Source of the DNA: Rhodoferax potami
GTDB taxonomy: Bacteria; Pseudomonadota; Gammaproteobacteria; Burkholderiales; Burkholderiaceae_C
DNA: 64,000 nucleotides
Assembly: GCF_032193805.1 (NCBI RefSeq)
Contig: NZ_JAVBIK010000001.1
Location: 2,563,001 to 2,627,000, forward strand
Reading direction: 5' to 3'
The position numbers were made by a program, and so were the translations under genes. Below, one piece after another: positions 36,763 through 45,558 of this stretch (positions are counted from its first letter, which is position 1; every line of letters begins with the position of its first letter). The notes under the pieces are model-generated. The model searched no databases and was not told the origin of the DNA. It saw only the letters and a program-made list of their open reading frames with translations.

Positions 36763-37758
36763 TTAATCGGTTTTGATGCTCTGCTGCGCGATGATGCCGC
36801 CCAGCAGGGCGGTGTCTGCTTTAACCCGGTTGGCCAGTCCCTCGGCCGAGGTGCCCTGCACCGTCCAGCCCTGCTGGAACATTTTTTGACGCATCTCCGG
36901 GGTGCGGGCAATCTCACTGAACAAGCTGGACAAACGCGCCACCACCGGCTTGGGCATGCTGTTGGGTGCGGCCACGGCGTTCCAGATCTCCAGGTTCAGG
37001 TCCTTCACCCCGGCTTCTGACAGGCTGGGAATCTCCGGAACCAAGGCACTGCGCACACTGGCGGTGATGCCGATGGCTTTGAGCTTGCCGGCCTTGATTT
37101 GCGCAGATGCCAGGGCAGGGGGCAGCAGGCTGAGCTGCAAATCACCCGCGATCATGGCAGTAGCCACTTGCGGGTAACCGGCGTAGGGCACATGCAGGGG
37201 CGCGATGCGTGCCTTGGCTTTGAGCAGTTCCATGCCGATATGACCCACGGTGCCCACGCCCGGTGTGCCGTAATTCCACTTGTCGCCGGAGGCCCGCGCT
37301 GCGGCCAGAAACTCGGTGGCATTGTTGCCCGGAGCACCAGCAGGCGCTGTAAGCACCAGCGGCGACACGCCCAGCAGGCTCACTGGTGTCAGGTCTTTGA
37401 GCGGGTCATAGCTCAGCTTGGGGTTGAGCAACTTGGCAATCGTCATGTTGCCGTTGATCATCAGCCCGATGGTGTGGTCATCCGTGGCTTTGGCGACCGC
37501 GTCGGCGGCGATGTTGCCCGCGGCACCCACCTTGTTTTCCACAATCACCGGCTGCCCCAAGGCTTTGGACAAGGGTTCGGCAAACGCCCGCGCCGTCAGG
37601 TCTGGCGATGACCCGCCCGGAAAACCGACGATGATGCGGACCGGTTTGGTCGGCCATGCAGCTGTTTGGGTGTTGTTTTGGGCGTAGGCGCCCGTAGATA
37701 TTGCGCAGGCAGCTATGGAAAGCATAGCAACTGCAGCGGTGCGGCGTGTAGGTGTCAT
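36763..37758 (-). CDS. Bug/TctC-type periplasmic solute-binding protein
   Basis: 331 residues. A signal peptide ending ...GAYAQ is followed by WPTKPVRIIVGFPGGSSPD, the Bug hallmark, then VENKVGAAGNIAADAVA and YGTPGVGTVGHIGMELL. Bug proteins bind carboxylates for tripartite tricarboxylate transporters; no TctAB genes are adjacent, which is normal for orphan Bugs. Ligand unknown. ATG at 37756-37758 is used. The signal peptide (residues about 10-26) is encoded by a copy of the interspersed repeat. Confidence 0.92.
   Translation of the reverse strand: MTPTRRTAAVAMLSIAACAISTGAYAQNNTQTAAWPTKPVRIIVGFPGGSSPDLTARAFAEPLSKALGQPVIVENKVGAAGNIAADAVAKATDDHTIGLMINGNMTIAKLLNPKLSYDPLKDLTPVSLLGVSPLVLTAPAGAPGNNATEFLAAARASGDKWNYGTPGVGTVGHIGMELLKAKARIAPLHVPYAGYPQVATAMIAGDLQLSLLPPALASAQIKAGKLKAIGITASVRSALVPEIPSLSEAGVKDLNLEIWNAVAAPNSMPKPVVARLSSLFSEIARTPEMRQKMFQQGWTVQGTSAEGLANRVKADTALLGGIIAQQSIKTD
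37681..37731 (-). repeat. Interspersed repeat copy C, encoding the Bug signal peptide
   Basis: On the minus strand: GCTATGCTTTCCATAGCTGC, then CTGCGCAATATCTACGGGCG. It aligns to copy A over the core (AGCTGC-TGCGCA-TAT...GGGCGC) with several substitutions. It translates as the hydrophobic leader AMLSIAACAISTGAYA. Confidence 0.6.
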
Positions 37759-37775
37759 TAACTCTGTGTCCAAGA

Positions 37776-37806
37776 AAAAGCCCCTGCAGGCGGGGCCGGC
37801 AGGGGC
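37776..37806 (-). terminator. Rho-independent terminator of rpoH
   Basis: Stem GCCCCTGC (37780-37787) pairs with GCAGGGGC (37799-37806). On the minus strand it is followed by TTTTTC. Confidence 0.8.
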
Positions 37807-37844
37807 ATTGTGCGTGAAGTTGTGCGACCTGTGCCGCTGCAGCG

Positions 37845-38786
37845 TCAGGCGTAAGCGGCGAGCGCCGTTTTCATCTTCTTCATGGCGGCCACTTCGATCT
37901 GGCGAATGCGCTCAGCGCTCACGCCGTATTCGGCGGCCAGGTCGTGCAGCGTCATGCCGCCGGAGTTGTCGTCGTTCACCTTGAGCCAGCGCTCTTCCAC
38001 GATGCGGCGGCTGCGGTCGTCCAAGCTGTTCAGCGCAGTGGCGATGCCGTCTGTGGCCAACACGTCGCGTTGGCGTGCCTCAATCATGGCTACCGGCTCG
38101 TGGTTGGTGTCCGTAAGATAGGTGATCGGGCCGAAGGCATCTTCGCCATCGTCCGAAGGGCTGGGGTCCAGCAGCACGTCGCCACCGGCCAGGCGTGCTT
38201 CCATTTCCAGCACCTCTTCGGGCTTCACGTTCAGTTCCCGCGCCATGGTGCGGACTTGGTCGGGGTTCAGGGTGTCGCGGTGGGTGTCGAGGTCGGCAGC
38301 AGCGTCTTCGCCCTTGAAGCGTTGCTTCATCGAGCGCAGGTTGAAAAACAGTTTGCGCTGGGCCTTGGTGGTGGCCACCTTCACCATGCGCCAGTTTTTC
38401 AGGATGTATTCGTGAATTTCGGCCTTGATCCAGTGTAGCGCGTAGCTCACCAAGCGCACCCCTTGTTCGGGGTCGAAGCGTTTGACTGCTTTCATCAGGC
38501 CCACATTGCCTTCCTGAATCAGGTCGCCGTGGGGCAAGCCATAACCCAGGTATTGGCGGGCGACCGACACTACCAAACGCAAGTGAGAGAGCACTAACTT
38601 ACCGGCAGCCTCAAGATCGTTGTCGTTCTTGAATTTGCGGGCGTACTCCTGCTCTTCTTCCAGCGTGAGCATAGGCAGGCGGTTAGCGGCGGAAATATAG
38701 GCGTCCAAGTTCCCCAACGGCGGCACCAATGACCACGGGTTGGCCGTGGCCAGGGCGGTGCGGGGGGCAGCGATCAATGCGGACAT
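37845..38786 (-). CDS. rpoH: RNA polymerase sigma-32 (heat-shock sigma factor)
   Basis: 313 residues. Region 2 reads LVLSHLRLVVSVARQYLGYGLPHGDLIQEGNVGLMKAVKRF, quoted here only as blocks: SHLRLVVSVA and DLIQEGNVGLMKA. The RpoH box is QRKLFFNLRSMKQRF, and region 4.2 is LHDLAAEYGVSAERIRQIE. It directs transcription of heat-shock genes. An AAGGAG precedes the ATG (complement of 38793-38798). A perfect CIRCE element lies 29 bp upstream of the start codon, so HrcA probably represses this gene and links the two heat-shock circuits. Confidence 0.97.
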   Translation of the reverse strand: MSALIAAPRTALATANPWSLVPPLGNLDAYISAANRLPMLTLEEEQEYARKFKNDNDLEAAGKLVLSHLRLVVSVARQYLGYGLPHGDLIQEGNVGLMKAVKRFDPEQGVRLVSYALHWIKAEIHEYILKNWRMVKVATTKAQRKLFFNLRSMKQRFKGEDAAADLDTHRDTLNPDQVRTMARELNVKPEEVLEMEARLAGGDVLLDPSPSDDGEDAFGPITYLTDTNHEPVAMIEARQRDVLATDGIATALNSLDDRSRRIVEERWLKVNDDNSGGMTLHDLAAEYGVSAERIRQIEVAAMKKMKTALAAYA

Positions 38787-38814
38787 AGGGAACTCCTTCT
38801 CTTCAAACTTTATA

Positions 38815-38841
38815 TTAGCACTCGTTGGAGGTGAGTGCTAA
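38815..38841 (-). promoter_or_regulatory. CIRCE operator (HrcA binding site) upstream of rpoH
   Basis: TTAGCACTC-N9-GAGTGCTAA, both arms perfect. A -10-like TAATAT on the minus strand (complement of 38812-38817) overlaps the arm nearest rpoH, so bound HrcA would block the promoter. Confidence 0.95.
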
Positions 38842-38990
38842 CGAAGAAGTTCAATCCACCAATCAGAGTAGGGGTGAGGCCCTCGGTATAGCGCGAAATC
38901 AAAAACCTTGTGCCAACGCTCCGCGCTGAAAGCGGCGCACCATAGGTCAGAAATTTCATTTCGCCCCGATTCATTAAAGGACACTTTGAC

Positions 38991-39959
38991 ATGCAACGCA
39001 CGCTTTCCCGTATCGCCTTGGCCGTTGGCCTGCTCGCCGGCGCCATTGCCGCGCCCCACGCTATGGCGGATGCGCCTATGGTCAAGACCCAGGCGCCGGG
39101 TTTTTACCGGATGATGGTCGGTGACTTTGAAGTTACCGCCATTTCCGACGGCACCGTCAAGCTGCCCATGCTCAAGCTGATGAACAACCAGCCGGCCGAG
39201 AAAATTGCAGAGGCGCTCAAGCGCGGCTTCCTCAAAGAGATGGTGGAAACCTCGGTCAACACCTACCTGATCAACACCGGCAGCAAGCTGGTGCTGGTGG
39301 ACACCGGCGCAGCGGGCTTGTTCGGCCCCACCTTGGGTAATTTGCTTGCGAATTTGAAGGCTGCAGGCTACCAGCCCGAGCAGGTGGACGAGATCTACAT
39401 CACCCACATGCACCCCGATCACGTGGGCGGACTCATGGCGCAAGGCAGCATTGCGTTTCCGAACGCCACCTTGCGTATCGACAAACGCGATGTGGACTTC
39501 TGGCTGAGCGACGCCAATCTGGCCGCCGCGCCAGAAGGCAACAAGGGCTTTTTCCAAGGCGCCATGGCCTCGGTCAAGCCCTATGTGGCGGCCGGCAAGC
39601 TCAAGCCGTTTGAGGGCAACACTGAGCTGGTGCCCGGCATCCGCGCGGTGTCTACCTATGGCCACACCCCCGGTCACGCTAGCTATGTGGTCGAAAGCAA
39701 GGGCGAAAAGCTCATGCTCTGGGGCGACTTGATGCACTTGGCCGCGGTGCAGTTTGATGATCCGAGTGCCACCATCGCTTTCGACACAGACAACAGCGCA
39801 GCCCAGCAGCAGCGCGCCAAGGCGTTTGAAGAGGCAGCCAAAGGCGGCTACATGGTGGGTGTGACCCACGTGGCTTTCCCCGGCTTGGGCAACCTGCGGC
39901 CCGCGGCCAATGGCAAGGGTTATGTCTGGGTGCCCTTGAACTACTCCTCCTTAAAGTAA
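38991..39959 (+). CDS. Periplasmic metallo-beta-lactamase-fold hydrolase
   Basis: 322 residues. The signal peptide (cleavage near HAMADA) is followed by a core with the Zn motif THMHPDHVGG, then TYGHTPGHASYVV and LWGDLMHL. The layout resembles lactonase/AHL-lactonase-like MBL proteins with an N-terminal GDFEVTAISDGTV strand. Substrate unknown. It faces away from rpoH and has its own terminator. Confidence 0.92.
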   Translation: MQRTLSRIALAVGLLAGAIAAPHAMADAPMVKTQAPGFYRMMVGDFEVTAISDGTVKLPMLKLMNNQPAEKIAEALKRGFLKEMVETSVNTYLINTGSKLVLVDTGAAGLFGPTLGNLLANLKAAGYQPEQVDEIYITHMHPDHVGGLMAQGSIAFPNATLRIDKRDVDFWLSDANLAAAPEGNKGFFQGAMASVKPYVAAGKLKPFEGNTELVPGIRAVSTYGHTPGHASYVVESKGEKLMLWGDLMHLAAVQFDDPSATIAFDTDNSAAQQQRAKAFEEAAKGGYMVGVTHVAFPGLGNLRPAANGKGYVWVPLNYSSLK

Positions 39960-39978
39960 TCAAACATCTCGGTAATGA

Positions 39979-40004
39979 AAAAGGGGCCCCACGGGGCCCC
40001 TTTT
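39979..40004 (+). terminator. Terminator after the MBL-fold gene
   Basis: AAAAGGGGCCCC pairs with GGGGCCCCTTTT, 2-nt loop. A-rich and T-rich flanks mean it can also serve the convergent acyl-CoA ligase gene. Confidence 0.9.
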
Positions 40005-40026
40005 GTTTGGTAACGCAGCTGTGCGC

Positions 40027-41709
40027 TTATGCCCAGCGCACCTTGTCCTTGCCGGAATACCAGTTGGAGAGCTGTGGCTCGACCGCGGACTCGATACGAG
40101 CGCGCTTGATTTTCATGGTGGGTGTCAGCATGCCGTTTTCAATCGACCATGGCTCTGGTGCCACCACCAGCATTTGCAGCTTCTCGTAGTCCGGCAGTTC
40201 CGCGTTGACGCTGTCGAGCAGTTGCTCGAGTTCGGCGTGGACAGCGGCTTTGAACGCGGGGTCTGCCTTTACCTGGGGGCGCACGGTTTCCGCCAGCACC
40301 ACAATGGCATAGGCCGATGGCTGGCCCACGCCGGACACCATGCTGGTCTCGATGCGGTTGCAGGCGTTCAGGCGGTTTTCAATCGGCGCAGGCGCCACGT
40401 ATTTGCCCTTGGAGGTTTTGAACAGCTCTTTCACCCGGCCGGTGAGCTTGAGCAAGCCATCGGCACGGCGCTCGCCCTTGTCGCCGGTGCGGAAGAAGCC
40501 GTCTTCGGTGAATACCTCAGCATCCAGGTCTGGGCGCTTGTAGTAGCCCACAAACTGGCCTGGCGACTTGATCAGCACTTCGCCTTCTTCGCTGATGCGC
40601 ACTTCAACACCTTTGAGTGGCACGCCCACGCACCCGGGGGCGTTGATCTTGTCGGTGGAGTTGTGCGAGTACGCAAAGTCTTCCGTCATGGCGTAACCCT
40701 CGATCAGGTTCAGGCCCAAGCGGCGGTACCAAGCAATCAGCTCTGCCGGAATGGGCGCAGAGCCGCTACCAGCCAGCAAAGCATGGTCCAGGCCCAAGCC
40801 CTTGAGCACCTTGCGGCCCACGATCTTGCCCAGAATCGGGATGCTCAGCAGCCGATCCAGCTTTTTGGGCTGCATCTTGGCGAACACGCCTTGCTGGAAC
40901 TTCAGCCAGAGGCGGGGTACGGAGATGAACGTGACGGGCTTGGCGCGGTTCAAGTCCTGAATGAAGGTGTCCAGCGACTCGGCAAAAAACAGCTGGGTGT
41001 TGCCGTTCACCAGCGTGGCGGACTCGACCCACGCGCGCTCGAACACGTGCGCCAAGGGCAGGTAAGACAACATGCGGTTGCGGGTGTTGGTGCCAATGCG
41101 CGCCTGGGTGTCGTTGTTGATGCCTTCAGCCGCGGCGGTGATGCGCTCAAAGCTGTGCATCACGCCCTTGGGCTGTCCGGTCGAGCCGGAGGTGTACATC
41201 AAGATGGCGATGTCCTTACCGCCACGGGCGGGTTGGCCGGTCAGGGGTTTGGTGCGGCCGGTGATGGCATCCCACGCCTCATAGGTGTTCTTCGGGGCCA
41301 GCGGGAAAGCAATGATCGGCATGCCAGCAGGAATGCCGGGCTGCTGCTGGTCAAAGGTGTCGAGCTTGCCGACGAACAGCAGGCTGGCCTCGCTGTGCTC
41401 CAGCACATAGCGCACGGTGTCCGCGGTCTCGGTCGGGAAAATGGCAACCGTGGTGCAACCGGCCATCCAGATGGCGAGCTCCGCCATGATGAAATGGGCA
41501 CAGTTCTTGGACAGGATGGCGACGCGTGCACCGGGCTCCAGGTTCTGCGCCTTCAAGTGCGCGGCCATGCGGCGTGCCTGGTCGAGGGTTTGTTTCCAGG
41601 TGTAGTCCACCACCTGCCCGCCACCGACCGGTTGGGTCATGAAGATCTGATCGGCGTGCGTGGTTTCGTGGCTGTAAACGTAGTCCAGCATGAGTTTGGC
41701 TTGGGCCAT
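40027..41709 (-). CDS. AMP-binding long-chain acyl-CoA synthetase-like protein
   Basis: A 560-residue adenylate-forming enzyme. The P-loop is ILMYTSGSTGQPKGVMHSF, the A5 region is LIEGYAMTEDF, the A7/A8 regions are FFRTGDKGERRADGLLKLTGR and KELFKTSKGKYVAPAPIENR. Long-chain type from the linker and length. It activates fatty acids to acyl-CoA. The ATG at 41707-41709 (MAQAKLMLDYVYSHE) is the family start; the longer frame is not. Confidence 0.93.
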   Translation of the reverse strand: MAQAKLMLDYVYSHETTHADQIFMTQPVGGGQVVDYTWKQTLDQARRMAAHLKAQNLEPGARVAILSKNCAHFIMAELAIWMAGCTTVAIFPTETADTVRYVLEHSEASLLFVGKLDTFDQQQPGIPAGMPIIAFPLAPKNTYEAWDAITGRTKPLTGQPARGGKDIAILMYTSGSTGQPKGVMHSFERITAAAEGINNDTQARIGTNTRNRMLSYLPLAHVFERAWVESATLVNGNTQLFFAESLDTFIQDLNRAKPVTFISVPRLWLKFQQGVFAKMQPKKLDRLLSIPILGKIVGRKVLKGLGLDHALLAGSGSAPIPAELIAWYRRLGLNLIEGYAMTEDFAYSHNSTDKINAPGCVGVPLKGVEVRISEEGEVLIKSPGQFVGYYKRPDLDAEVFTEDGFFRTGDKGERRADGLLKLTGRVKELFKTSKGKYVAPAPIENRLNACNRIETSMVSGVGQPSAYAIVVLAETVRPQVKADPAFKAAVHAELEQLLDSVNAELPDYEKLQMLVVAPEPWSIENGMLTPTMKIKRARIESAVEPQLSNWYSGKDKVRWA

Positions 41710-41937
41710 TTTTGTCTCCTCGTTATGGTTTGTTCGCACCATTGTCTGGTCTTTTGAGTGCAAAAGAGAGCTTTATGTGACCAAGTCCCCCTGGAATAGA
41801 GGGGGGCTACTATTTGTGGGTCAATTTAGTCGAGCATTGGTTGGCGCTTTTTGTCCTCTGCTTGTCGTGTATCGTGGTTTCGCGCATATTTAACGGCGGG
41901 TAGCATTGGATTACTGTTCAACCAAAGGTGTCCTTCC

Positions 41938-42510
41938 ATGTCCTCCGTATCTACCCTGAAGCCCGCGCTCATCATCATTGATGTGCAGCAATCTTTCACC
42001 CAAATGCCCTTTTGGCAGCAGGGCATTCCGGGCCCCTTTGAGGCTGCTTTGCTGCGTCTGGAAGCCGGTTGCCGCGCGGCGGGTGCGCCGGTGGTACACA
42101 TCTTTCATGTGGGGCTGGCCGGACCATTCCGCGAAGACTCCGGGTTTGTGAAGCCCTTGCCCTGGTTGCCCGGCAACCCGGATGTGCGGTTTGACAAACA
42201 CACCCACAACGCCTTTACCGATACCGGGCTGGACTTGTGGCTGCGCCGCCAAGGGGTGGGCAAGCTCCTCATCTCCGGCATCCGGACCGAGCAATGTTGC
42301 GAAACCACGGCCCGTGTGGGCTCGGACCTGGGCTACGCCGTGGACTTTGTGTCTGAAGCCACCTTGACCTTCCCCATGACCCACGCCCGCAGTGGGCGCA
42401 CCTTTAGCGCTGAAGACATCACCACCCGCACCGAGTTGGTTTTGCAAGACCGGTTTGCGCGTATCGTGGATGTCGATACCTGTCTCGCCGGTCTGCCATC
42501 TGCCCACTAA
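41938..42510 (+). CDS. Isochorismatase-family cysteine hydrolase
   Basis: 190 residues. The catalytic Asp is in ALIIIDVQQSF, a Lys in VRFDKHTHNAF, and the Cys in ISGIRTEQCCETTARVG, the D-K-C triad of the family. Substrate unknown (nicotinamidase/YcaC relatives). ATG at 41938 sets the family N-terminus. The 228 bp upstream contain no gene. Confidence 0.92.
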   Translation: MSSVSTLKPALIIIDVQQSFTQMPFWQQGIPGPFEAALLRLEAGCRAAGAPVVHIFHVGLAGPFREDSGFVKPLPWLPGNPDVRFDKHTHNAFTDTGLDLWLRRQGVGKLLISGIRTEQCCETTARVGSDLGYAVDFVSEATLTFPMTHARSGRTFSAEDITTRTELVLQDRFARIVDVDTCLAGLPSAH

Positions 42511-42536
42511 ATCGTCGCCCTGAGGTCGAACCCGCC

Positions 42537-42803
42537 ATGCTCCAACTCCGCCCCAACTGCGAATGCTGCAACACCGATTTGCTGCCCGCCGCCCTGAATG
42601 CCCGGATCTGCTCGTTTGAATGCACATTTTGTGCGGACTGTACAGACACCAAGCTGCAAGGCATCTGCCCCAATTGCGGGGGCGAGCTGGTGCGCCGCCC
42701 GGTGCGCCCGGCCGCCAAACTGGCCAATAACCCGCCCTCCGCTGAGCGGGTGTTCAAGCCGCAGGGATGCGCGTCCCAAGCGGACTCGGCGGCATCCGCA
42801 TGA
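42537..42803 (+). CDS. DUF1272 zinc-ribbon protein
   Basis: 88 residues: CECCNTDLLPAALNARICSFECTFC is split over the DUF1272 cysteine pattern (CECC, CSFEC, CADC, CPNCGGEL). Probably Zn-binding; function unknown. The TGA overlaps the ATG of the EamA gene (ATGA at 42800-42803). Confidence 0.92.
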   Translation: MLQLRPNCECCNTDLLPAALNARICSFECTFCADCTDTKLQGICPNCGGELVRRPVRPAAKLANNPPSAERVFKPQGCASQADSAASA

Positions 42804-43741
42804 GCGCGGCCTTGCCCATGCGCCCCAAAGACTTGGGGCTGGCGTTGTTGGTCATTCTGGTGTGGGGGGTGAACTTTGCCGTCATCAAGGTGGGGGTGGT
42901 CGGGGTGCCGCCCTTGTTGCTGGGGGCCTTGCGCTTTGCGCTGGCCGCGTTCCCGGCGCTGCTGTTTGTGAAGCCGCCCAAGGTGCCCCTGCGCTGGTAC
43001 CTGGCCTATGGCCTCACCATTTCGGTGGGGCAGTTTGCATTTCTGTTCACCGCGATTCATGTGGGCATGCCATCGGGCTTGGCGTCGCTGGTGCTGCAGT
43101 CGCAATCGTTTTTCACCCTGTTGCTGGCGGCCTGGTGGCTCAAAGAACGTTGGCAGGCCAACCAAATGGCCGGGCTGTTACTGGCCGCCTGCGGCTTGGT
43201 GCTGATTGGCAGCGCAGCAGGGCCGGTAGGGGCTGGCGTGTCCATGCCGCTGTTGGGCTTTTTGCTCACGGTGGCAGCAGCTGTCATGTGGGCCTGCGGC
43301 AATATCGTGACCCGCACCGTCAGCCGCTACGGCCCGATGAACCAGCTGGCTTTTGTGGTGTGGGCGAGCCTGGTGCCGACGCTGCCGTTTCTGGCGCTCT
43401 CCTTGGTGATGGAAGGGCCTGACGCCATCGCCACGGCCTTGCAGAATATCGGCTGGAGCACCTTCGCGGCCATCGCCTATTTGGCTTGGGCGGCCACTTT
43501 GCTGGGCTACGGTTTGTGGACGCACCTGATGTCCCGCTACGCCACCAACCGGGTGGCGCCGTTTACCTTGCTGGTGCCGGTGGTTGGCTTGACCACGGGT
43601 TGGGTGGTGTTCGGCGAGGCCCTGCGGCCGGTGCACTTTGCCGGTGGTGCGCTGTTGATGGCGGGGCTGCTGCTCAATGTGTTCGGCGCGCCGCTCTTGG
43701 CGCCGTGGGTGGCGCGTTGGCAGCGCAGCCGGTCTGAGTGA
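42800..43741 (+). CDS. EamA-family DMT transporter (metabolite exporter)
   Basis: 313 residues, ten helices in two EamA repeats: LALLVILVWGVNFAVIKVG and LRFALAAFPALLFV, then FVVWASLVPTLPFLALSLV and RVAPFTLLVPVVGLTTGWVV. Resembles the O-acetylserine/cysteine exporter EamA. ATG at 42800 overlaps the DUF1272 stop; an upstream ATG at 42767 lies within DUF1272. Confidence 0.92.
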   Translation: MSAALPMRPKDLGLALLVILVWGVNFAVIKVGVVGVPPLLLGALRFALAAFPALLFVKPPKVPLRWYLAYGLTISVGQFAFLFTAIHVGMPSGLASLVLQSQSFFTLLLAAWWLKERWQANQMAGLLLAACGLVLIGSAAGPVGAGVSMPLLGFLLTVAAAVMWACGNIVTRTVSRYGPMNQLAFVVWASLVPTLPFLALSLVMEGPDAIATALQNIGWSTFAAIAYLAWAATLLGYGLWTHLMSRYATNRVAPFTLLVPVVGLTTGWVVFGEALRPVHFAGGALLMAGLLLNVFGAPLLAPWVARWQRSRSE

Positions 43742-43751
43742 TGCACGCCCC

Positions 43752-44711
43752 ATGACAGCTGTCACACCGCTCCACATTTACCTGGTGCTCACGCCCAATG
43801 TGCTGATGCTGGACTACGCCGGTCCGGCCGAGGCGCTGCGCATGGCGCGTGACATGGGTGCACCGATCGCGCTGCACGCGTGCGGCCCGCAGGGCGATAT
43901 TCCTACGTCCCTGAACACCGGCCTGACCGGCCTGGAGGCACTACCGAGCGCCTTGCCCGAGCGCAGCCTGGTGCTGGTGGTGGGCAACAGCAACGAGGCG
44001 GTGGACTACGCCACCGACGCCGCACGCACCGTAGTGCACTGGCTGCAGGCCTTGCCGCTGGGCACCCGCTTGGCGAGCATTTGCTCCGGAGCGTTGTTAC
44101 TGGCGCAAGCCGGCTGCCTGGACGGCCGGCACTGCACCACCCACCACACCCTGATTGCCGACTTGCAGGCCCTGGCCCCGCGCGCGCAGGTGGTGTCAGA
44201 CCGTATTTTTGTGGACGACGGCGAGGTGTTGACCAGTGCGGGCATTACCACCGGCATAGACCTCGCGCTGTACTTGATCGAGCAAGAGGCAGGGGCTGAA
44301 CTGGCCGCTCGCGTAGCACGTCGTTTGGTGATGTACCAGCGCCGCGGCACCCACGACCCGCAGGTTTCACCTTGGCTGGCGCACCGCAACCACATGCACC
44401 CTGCAGTGCACCGCGCGCAAGACGCGGTGGCCCGCGAGCCGCAGCGCAACTGGACCCTGGCAGGGCTGGCGGATGTGGCTTGCGTGAGCCCGCGCCATTT
44501 GACCCGCTTGTTTGCGCAGCATGCCGGCATCAGCGTGGTGGTGTACCAGCAGCAGTTGCGTATTGCCCGCGCCAAACAACTGCTTGCCCAGCATGGTTGG
44601 CCGGTCGAGCGGGTGGCCGAGGCGTGTGGCTTTGCCTCCGCGCGCGACCTGCGCCGGGTGTGGCGCAAATACGAGCCCGGTTCGCCGGCCAGCGCCCGCG
44701 CGACCGATTGA
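43752..44711 (+). CDS. GlxA-family AraC-type transcriptional regulator
   Basis: 319 residues. An N-terminal DJ-1/PfpI-like domain (VLMLDYAGPAEALRMA, RLASICSGALLLAQAG with the nucleophile-position Cys) is joined to a C-terminal AraC HTH (LADVACVSPRHLTRLFAQHA, VERVAEACGFASARDLRRVW). Such proteins respond to metabolites. It lies 10 bp after the exporter gene and 93 bp before the SDR gene, so either could be its target. Confidence 0.93.
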   Translation: MTAVTPLHIYLVLTPNVLMLDYAGPAEALRMARDMGAPIALHACGPQGDIPTSLNTGLTGLEALPSALPERSLVLVVGNSNEAVDYATDAARTVVHWLQALPLGTRLASICSGALLLAQAGCLDGRHCTTHHTLIADLQALAPRAQVVSDRIFVDDGEVLTSAGITTGIDLALYLIEQEAGAELAARVARRLVMYQRRGTHDPQVSPWLAHRNHMHPAVHRAQDAVAREPQRNWTLAGLADVACVSPRHLTRLFAQHAGISVVVYQQQLRIARAKQLLAQHGWPVERVAEACGFASARDLRRVWRKYEPGSPASARATD

Positions 44712-44804
44712 AGACCGTTCGGCAGCGAACCGACATGCCACACCGCACCTTCTAACCTGCCTCGATGCGGTGTCTTGCCGCACGTCCATGGCAGGAGAAA
44801 TGCA

Positions 44805-45554
44805 ATGTTGAAACACAAAGTGGCGCTGGTAACCGGTGCTGCGTCTGGCATAGGCCGTTCGGTGGCCTTGTTGTTGGCGCGTGAGGGTGCCCGTGTCGTG
44901 GTGTCTGATGTGCAGTTGGACGCAGGTGCCGACACCGTAGCCTTGGTCCGCGCGCAAGGTGGCGAGGCCATTTTTGTGGCCGCCGATGTAGGCAAGCCCG
45001 CCGAGGCGCAGGCCTTGGTTGGGCGTGCGGTGGTGCATTACGGCCGGCTGGATATTGCGGTCAACAATGCCGGCATTGCCGGCCCCACCGCGCCCACGGC
45101 CGACTACCCGCTGGACGGCTGGGCCCGCGTGCTCAACATCAACCTCAGTGGCGTGTTTTACGGCATGCAGGCCCAGATTGAAGCCATGCTCAAGCATGGT
45201 GGCGGCTCCATCGTCAACATGGCCTCGGTGCTGGGCGCGGTGGGCTTTAGCGGCTCGGTAGCCTACACCGCCGCCAAGCACGGCGTGGTGGGGCTGACCC
45301 AGGTAGCTGCATTGGAGTACAGCGCGCAAGGTGTGCGAGTGAATGCGGTGGGCCCGGGCTTCATTGAAACGCCCATGGTCAGCAAGCTCTCCGAAGACCC
45401 CGCCACCCGCGCCATGCTGGTGGCGGCCCACGCTGCCGGCCGTTTGGGGCGGCCTGCCGAGGTGGCCGAGCTGGTGGTGTGGCTGGCCTCAGACCGCGCC
45501 TCGTTCGTCACCGGGGCGTATTACCCGGTGGATGGCGGCTATCTCGCCCGGTAG
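44805..45554 (+). CDS. Short-chain dehydrogenase/reductase (glucose 1-dehydrogenase-like)
   Basis: 249 residues with VTGAASGIG cofactor loop, NNAGIAG, catalytic Ser in VNMASVLGAVGFSGS and YTAAKHG. Probably NAD(H)-dependent from the Asp after strand 2 (VVVSDVQ). Substrate unknown. ATG at 44805 with AGGAGA upstream. Confidence 0.92.
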   Translation: MLKHKVALVTGAASGIGRSVALLLAREGARVVVSDVQLDAGADTVALVRAQGGEAIFVAADVGKPAEAQALVGRAVVHYGRLDIAVNNAGIAGPTAPTADYPLDGWARVLNINLSGVFYGMQAQIEAMLKHGGGSIVNMASVLGAVGFSGSVAYTAAKHGVVGLTQVAALEYSAQGVRVNAVGPGFIETPMVSKLSEDPATRAMLVAAHAAGRLGRPAEVAELVVWLASDRASFVTGAYYPVDGGYLAR

Positions 45555-45558
45555 TCGG

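Noticed and set aside
40003..41757. 584-codon open frame opposite the acyl-CoA ligase
   Set aside because: No domain recognised and runs through the whole ligase gene on the other strand: a shadow.
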